From Burkholderiales bacterium (GTDB lineage: Bacteria; Pseudomonadota; Gammaproteobacteria; Burkholderiales; Burkholderiaceae_C), in the NCBI GenBank assembly GCA_028868855.1, contig JAGWTR010000009.1, forward strand, positions 1-64,000: a DNA stretch of 64,000 nucleotides, given 5' to 3'. Of the stretch, positions 60,486-64,000 are shown one piece after another. Positions within the stretch are counted from its first letter, which is position 1; each line of letters begins with the position of its first letter. Made by a program: the position numbers and the translations under genes. The notes below the pieces were generated by a model. The model did not search any database. It was not told where the DNA came from and was given only the letters and a program-made list of their open reading frames with translations.

Positions 60486-61028
60486 CTAACGATTACCGAC
60501 CGTTTTGGCGAGGGCGTCATTGAGCGTCTGCTGCAGATTCATGCTCTTGAGGATGCTCAGGGCGTTGGTGGTCGCCTGGATCACCGTTTCGGTGCGGATT
60601 TTCTGGTTGTCCAAAGTGTTCTGAATGTAGGCGGCCAGCGGGACCATTTCCGCACCGGGCGCCACGGTGTTGCCGGGGCCGTTTTGCACGACTTTGATCT
60701 GCGAGGCGAGCTGCTGGCCCAAGGCCGCGAGCTGAGCCTGAGTGAGCTTGGCGATATCGCCCGCCTGGATGGCGGTGGTGCTCACCAGCTGGTCATTGAT
60801 GTAGACCACGCGACTGATGCCAAACGACACGACAAGGCCGCCACCGAAGTCAAAGCCGCCACGCATGCCATCCAGCGCATGATCACTGACGGCAAGCCAC
60901 ACCGACTCCTCAGGTGTTTGCGAAGAGACGACCTGAGCCTGAGCGGCACCCACCGCCAACCAGGCGCAGCAAGCGGCCGCCAGTCCACGTAGACCGACCG
61001 CCAGGTTCGTTCGGGCTGCTCGATTCAT
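60486..61028 (-). CDS. Exported protein with RGG motif, member of C39-peptidase cluster
   Basis: 180 residues from the ATG at 61028. Signal peptide about 1-31 (VGLRGLAAACCAWLAVGAAQ). After it, VSDHALDGMRGGFDFGG contains a Gly-Gly at 57-58 preceded by Met (-4), Leu (-7) and Val (-12), the hydrophobic spacing of double-glycine leaders. GGLVVSFGISRVVYINDQLV follows, then a Gln/Ala/Thr-rich helical C-terminus with VVQNGPGNTV and AYIQNTLDNQKI. No family I can name firmly; it recalls accessory proteins such as FapE in functional-amyloid operons. Start overlaps the peptidase stop by one base, so they are coupled. Confidence 0.75.
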   Translation of the reverse strand: MNRAARTNLAVGLRGLAAACCAWLAVGAAQAQVVSSQTPEESVWLAVSDHALDGMRGGFDFGGGLVVSFGISRVVYINDQLVSTTAIQAGDIAKLTQAQLAALGQQLASQIKVVQNGPGNTVAPGAEMVPLAAYIQNTLDNQKIRTETVIQATTNALSILKSMNLQQTLNDALAKTVGNR

Positions 61029-61723
61029 CAGAAATCTCCCGGGCCCTGTTTGGGCATCGTCACACCGGCCAGACTGCCCCGATTGACTCCTGCACCCAGT
61101 GGCGCGGGCGGGGCGGAACGCCAATCGTCTTCCAGGTTGAAGTGAGCCAGCTCCCGGTGGTTGTGGACCACGAACAGCAGGCGGCTTGGCCAGCTGGCCT
61201 CGAACGCCGAGCGCGGCATAGCGCGTGTCCCCTTGGCTGGATCGCCGATCAATACACGGTCGCCACGCAATCCCTTGAGCACCACAAAGTGCATATAGCC
61301 GTTCTCGTTGATCAAGACAATGGCAGGCACTCGTGCTTCAGAGAGCTTGTCCAGTGGCTTGTCGAATCCGTCCGCCTCAAAGCCTTGGGCTTGCAGATAG
61401 CGCTTCATGTCGAGCAGCGAAAACCCTTCGCGCCGGATTTTTTCCTGATCACCGTACCGGTACATGTACTCGAAGACCGCGTTCTCAGAGACAGGGTGAC
61501 CATAGTGATGCGTCAACAACGTGGCCACGGCGGCGGAACCGCAACTGAAGTCGTACTCCTGCAGCAGCGTGCCCGCCAGGCGTGCCTGCCGAATGCTGGT
61601 GATCGGCATGACGACATCGCCGCCACCCATGGACGGCAAATAGGCGCGCGCTGGCGCATCGGCGATGGCGGGCAAGGTGGCCATGGACATGGCCAACGCC
61701 AGGGGCACCAATGGGCAACGCAT
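61028..61723 (-). CDS. Exported C39-family cysteine peptidase (FapD-like)
   Basis: 231 residues. Signal peptide about 1-21 (CPLVPLALAMSMATLPAIA). C39 peptidase fold: oxyanion Gln55 and nucleophile Cys61 in LLQEYDFSCGSAAVATLL, His145 in NGYMHFVVLKG, Asp161 in VLIGDPAKG. C39 domains usually sit at the N-terminus of bacteriocin ABC exporters and cut double-glycine leaders in the cytosol. Here the domain stands alone and is exported, as in the FapD protease of Pseudomonas amyloid operons. Its neighbours on both sides carry RGG motifs that would suit it. The C-terminal 40 residues are Pro/Gly-rich. Confidence 0.88.
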   Translation of the reverse strand: MRCPLVPLALAMSMATLPAIADAPARAYLPSMGGGDVVMPITSIRQARLAGTLLQEYDFSCGSAAVATLLTHHYGHPVSENAVFEYMYRYGDQEKIRREGFSLLDMKRYLQAQGFEADGFDKPLDKLSEARVPAIVLINENGYMHFVVLKGLRGDRVLIGDPAKGTRAMPRSAFEASWPSRLLFVVHNHRELAHFNLEDDWRSAPPAPLGAGVNRGSLAGVTMPKQGPGDF

Positions 61724-61735
61724 GATGAGCCCTGA

Positions 61736-62095
61736 TCAATTCAACCGCAGATTCAGAATCAGCGCGTTCTGAATCAGCACGTTGGCACCGGAGTTTTGAA
61801 TCACGACCGGCAGTCCGGTCATGTTGGCAAAGGAGCCTGCGCTGATGGTGTTGGTGCCGGTCGTCACGTTGAAGGCGGTGTTGTCCGCCGTGGTGCCAGC
61901 CAGCTTCATGTCGTTGTTCACGACGTCGCTACCGCCGCGGTAGGCCGACAGTTTGTCCATCGTGACGGGATTGTCAAACCCACCGGCCAGTTGCTGGGCC
62001 AGCGCCTCCGGCGCAGACGTTTGCGCGATTGTCGGCATGGGCAGTGTGGCGGCCAGCATGGCGCAGCCAAGCCCGGCCATATAGAGTGATTTCAT
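61736..62095 (-). CDS. Small exported protein with RGG motif, candidate fibre subunit
   Basis: 119 residues from the ATG at 62095. Signal peptide about 1-25 (SLYMAGLGCAMLAATLPMPT). TMDKLSAYRGGSDVV has Gly-Gly at 54-55 with Tyr (-4), Leu (-7) and Val (-12), matching the double-glycine pattern in the 180-residue partner. The rest is Asn/Thr/Ser/Gly-rich beta-prone sequence (NVTTGTNTISAGSFANM) ending in VVIQNSGANVLIQNALILNL. That end resembles the C-terminus of the large Gly-rich protein. If cut after Gly-Gly, a 64-residue mature peptide would result. No named family. Confidence 0.75.
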   Translation of the reverse strand: MKSLYMAGLGCAMLAATLPMPTIAQTSAPEALAQQLAGGFDNPVTMDKLSAYRGGSDVVNNDMKLAGTTADNTAFNVTTGTNTISAGSFANMTGLPVVIQNSGANVLIQNALILNLRLN

Positions 62096-62173
62096 TGCGC
62101 CCCTTTCGGATTGCGGTAGCAACAAACCCGGCACCGACCTGGGCGAAGGCCATGGTCGGTGCCAGCCATGAAC

Positions 62174-63520
62174 TTACCTGCCAATGTTGGCCTGCACGTT
62201 CACGCTTTGTTGAACCAGCGAGGAAATGCCGCTGTTCTGATTCGCGATCATGATGCCGGCCGCTGACTGTCCGACACTGGTCATGGTGTTGGACATGTTG
62301 AAGGTCCCGGCGCTGACGTTGACGTTGCCACCAGCACCGCCGAGGCCACTGCCCCCAGCGCCCGCTGCCCCGCCCGATGCGGTGTTGGTACCCCCATTGC
62401 CAACACCCCCAGTTCCGCCCGTGGTGGAACCACCCGCGCCCCCGTTACCGGCGGTGCTGTTGCCATTGGTGGCGGTGCCACTGGTGGCATTGCCATTCGT
62501 GGCGACGCCACTGGAAGCTCCGGTCCCTGCCCCGCCGGTGCGCGTGCTGTCGCCACCAGTGCTGCCCGCCGTACCACCCGCACCACCTGCGCCGCCATTG
62601 CTGGCCGCGCTACCTCCGGTGCCGCCAGCACTGGCCACACCGCCGCCTTGGCCACCATCGCTGGTCGACCCACCGCCAGCACCGCCAGTGCTGCTGGCCG
62701 TACCACCGTTGCCACCCACGAGAGGCACGGTTGGATCGCCCGCACCACCATTGGCATGGGCGTTGCCACTGGCACCGCCATAGCCCCCGGCACTGGCAGC
62801 GCTGCCATTGCCAGCATTGCCGGCATTGCCACCACCGCCGGTCGTGCCGCCATTGCCGCTGGCACCACCAAAGCCACCATTGGCCTTGGCCGTACCGCCG
62901 GAGTTATCACCGCCCGCAGCACCGCCCGTCCCACTCCCGCCCTTGCCGCTCTTGGCGTCACCGACGGTGGCGCTGCCACTGTAGGCATCACCATTGGTGG
63001 AGCTACCGCCATACCCACCTGCGGCACCGTAGCTTCCGGTCCCCTTGCCTCCATTGCCTGTGCCGGTGGCTGTACCGCCGTTGCTCGCTCCACCTTTGGC
63101 GCCCGTGGCATTGCCACCGGTGGAGCCGCCCGTGTTGGAAGCGGTGTTGCCGATATAGCTCACCGTGTTGCCCGTCACCGCCCCACTGAGGCTGCTGGTG
63201 GCCGTGGCGGTGGTGTTATTGAAGGCGTCACTGAACGTGCCCGTGGATCCATTGTTGAGCGTCGCAGACCGATCAGTGGCGGTTGCGTTGCCTGTGTGCG
63301 TCTTGCTTGACGTCTTGGTGACCGTCTTAGTGACCGTTTTGGTGTTGCCTTGGTTGCTGTTATCCGTGTTGGTTGCGGTGTCCGTGTTGGTCGTGGTATC
63401 GGTGCTGGTATTGGTGTTGTCGCCACGGTGAGTGGTTTGATTGGTGCTGGTGTCGGCAAACGCGACACCGCTCAAGCCAAATGCAAGCGCAATGGCCGAA
63501 GCCAAAAGGGTCTTCTTCAT
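62174..63520 (-). CDS. Large exported Gly/Thr/Asn/Ser-rich low-complexity protein
   Basis: 448 residues with TTTGGAGG before the ATG. Clean Sec signal (MKKTLLASAIALAFGLSGVA, cleavage after VAFA). Residues 23-75 are Thr/Asn/Asp-rich (TNTSTDTTTNTDTATNTDNS), and about 125-400 are Gly-rich irregular repeats of the type GGAGG / GNGGT / GGxGGxS. The last 45 residues (SAGTFNMSNTMTSVGQSA and IANQNSGISSLVQQSVNVQ) resemble the end of the next small protein. No Cys. Composition and secretion fit an amyloid, fibre or matrix protein. The opposite strand is also open because of codon bias and is a shadow. Confidence 0.8.
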   Translation of the reverse strand: MKKTLLASAIALAFGLSGVAFADTSTNQTTHRGDNTNTSTDTTTNTDTATNTDNSNQGNTKTVTKTVTKTSSKTHTGNATATDRSATLNNGSTGTFSDAFNNTTATATSSLSGAVTGNTVSYIGNTASNTGGSTGGNATGAKGGASNGGTATGTGNGGKGTGSYGAAGGYGGSSTNGDAYSGSATVGDAKSGKGGSGTGGAAGGDNSGGTAKANGGFGGASGNGGTTGGGGNAGNAGNGSAASAGGYGGASGNAHANGGAGDPTVPLVGGNGGTASSTGGAGGGSTSDGGQGGGVASAGGTGGSAASNGGAGGAGGTAGSTGGDSTRTGGAGTGASSGVATNGNATSGTATNGNSTAGNGGAGGSTTGGTGGVGNGGTNTASGGAAGAGGSGLGGAGGNVNVSAGTFNMSNTMTSVGQSAAGIMIANQNSGISSLVQQSVNVQANIGR

Positions 63521-64000
63521 AGAGCCTCCAAAGGTTTACTGCGTTGATTTGAAAAAATCAGCTGTGGGTGAATTGCGTGGCCGCAAGTCGTTGGTCATGG
63601 GGCAACCTTCATGCCAACGCCCTCACCCAGCCTGTAAGCCTTTGAATCTGCTTGAAAAACACGGATGGCCGCTGACCACACCCCCGCGACCAGCGTTCCG
63701 GTGACGGCCGGCCAACGACAAAATGTCACAACTACCTGACGCTCACCCCCCCTAGCTTGAATGGCGCGCAGCACGCCATCGCCCACAGCCCCGCTCACGA
63801 TGCGTTCGCATCACCGTCTCAACTTTGTGACGCTGGTCAGCCCACCGTGGTGGTTCGAGGGGTCTGATTGCCCTATGAAAACAGCGCCTGACACGCGGTT
63901 TGGCGCGGGTTAGCGCGTCGCCTCACCACACGAGCCGTCACCGTATCAAGGATGTGACATGGCCGCCGCCCCCAAAGGCTTGATACATTTGGTTGCAAAC
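63521..64000. other. Upstream region of the C39-peptidase cluster, no gene supported
   Basis: No convincing coding frame; a 67-codon minus frame (63798-63595) has no family resemblance. The region should hold the promoter of the Gly-rich protein operon, but I see no strong -35/-10 pair. An inverted repeat GTATCAAG (63943-63950) / CTTGATAC (63979-63986), 28 bp apart, lies near the right edge and might be an operator for a gene outside the window. Confidence 0.4.

Noticed and set aside
62300..63100. Possible CRISPR array or satellite repeat
   Set aside because: Repeats are irregular, lack fixed unit length or distinct spacers, and keep one reading frame; they are low-complexity coding sequence.
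62250..63431. Pro-, Ala- and Val-rich plus-strand frames opposite the Gly-rich protein
   Set aside because: They arise from complementing GGN-rich codons (Gly to Pro/Thr/Ala). No ribosome site or signal; the minus frame has signal peptide and RBS.
60486..63520. Bacteriocin locus based on the C39 peptidase
   Set aside because: No ABC exporter, no immunity gene, all proteins carry Sec signals, and a 448-residue low-complexity partner does not fit a bacteriocin.
63595..63798. 67-codon minus-strand frame upstream of the Gly-rich gene
   Set aside because: No family resemblance, poor start context, and lies where promoter sequence is expected.

Overview
The window is high-GC chromosomal DNA of a denitrifying, chemotactic betaproteobacterium, most likely Burkholderiales and close to Comamonadaceae. 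The basis is the gene content and order (lysS / TlpA / aroQ / accB / accC / prmA / zinc-ribbon DUF3426 / PfkB kinase / gpmA / rhodanese / grxC), a clade I Tat-type nosZ cluster, a CIRCE-controlled groESL operon and a mmsA-mmsB valine-degradation cluster. The genus cannot be fixed from the sequence alone.

1-7.8 kb is accessory DNA. A truncated vgrG (type VI secretion spike) runs off the left edge. It is followed by a gene-poor stretch, a frameshifted membrane-protein gene, and a complete type II restriction-modification system: a C5-cytosine methyltransferase on the minus strand, then a C-box operator, a C-type controller and a NgoMIV/Cfr10I-family endonuclease on the plus strand. Two different tyrosine recombinases meet tail to tail next to tRNA-Ser(CGA), the probable attachment site of this island.

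7.9-21.9 kb is core: serS, ispH, a SlpA-type FKBP isomerase, radC, an Smr-domain protein, a diguanylate cyclase coupled to a MinD/FlhG-like ATPase, cheR-cheD-cheB, a PlpD-like patatin autotransporter, a small outer-membrane barrel protein, and groES-groEL under CIRCE. 21.9-28.4 kb holds the distal valine-degradation genes (mmsA, two crotonase-family genes, mmsB), a small exported protein and sdaA. 28.4-36.7 kb is a minus-strand surface-polysaccharide cluster (TPR glycosyltransferase-like protein, initiating sugar transferase, DegT aminotransferase, ExoA-like GT2, GT4, hexapeptide acyltransferase, flippase). 36.8-47.9 kb is housekeeping, including an unusual fusion of an uncharacterised cytosolic domain to a TlpA thioredoxin.

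48-60.5 kb is a respiratory block: a chemoreceptor with a probable NIT-like sensor, then nosZ-R-D-F-Y-L plus a second NosL-like gene on the minus strand. A lipoprotein cytochrome c and apbE/nosX diverge from nosZ. A perfect FNR-type box sits upstream of nosZ and a second, imperfect one upstream of the chemoreceptor.

60.5-63.5 kb is the most interesting part: a four-gene minus-strand operon of exported proteins. It encodes a 448-residue Gly/Thr/Asn/Ser-rich protein, a 119-residue protein, a C39-type cysteine peptidase without any ABC transporter, and a 180-residue protein. The two small partners share an L-x-x-[YM]-R-G-G-x-D motif that resembles a double-glycine processing site, and the proteins share Q-N-x-G-type motifs. 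By logic, not by demonstrated homology, it resembles a reduced Fap-type functional-amyloid or extracellular-fibre system with its own maturation protease.
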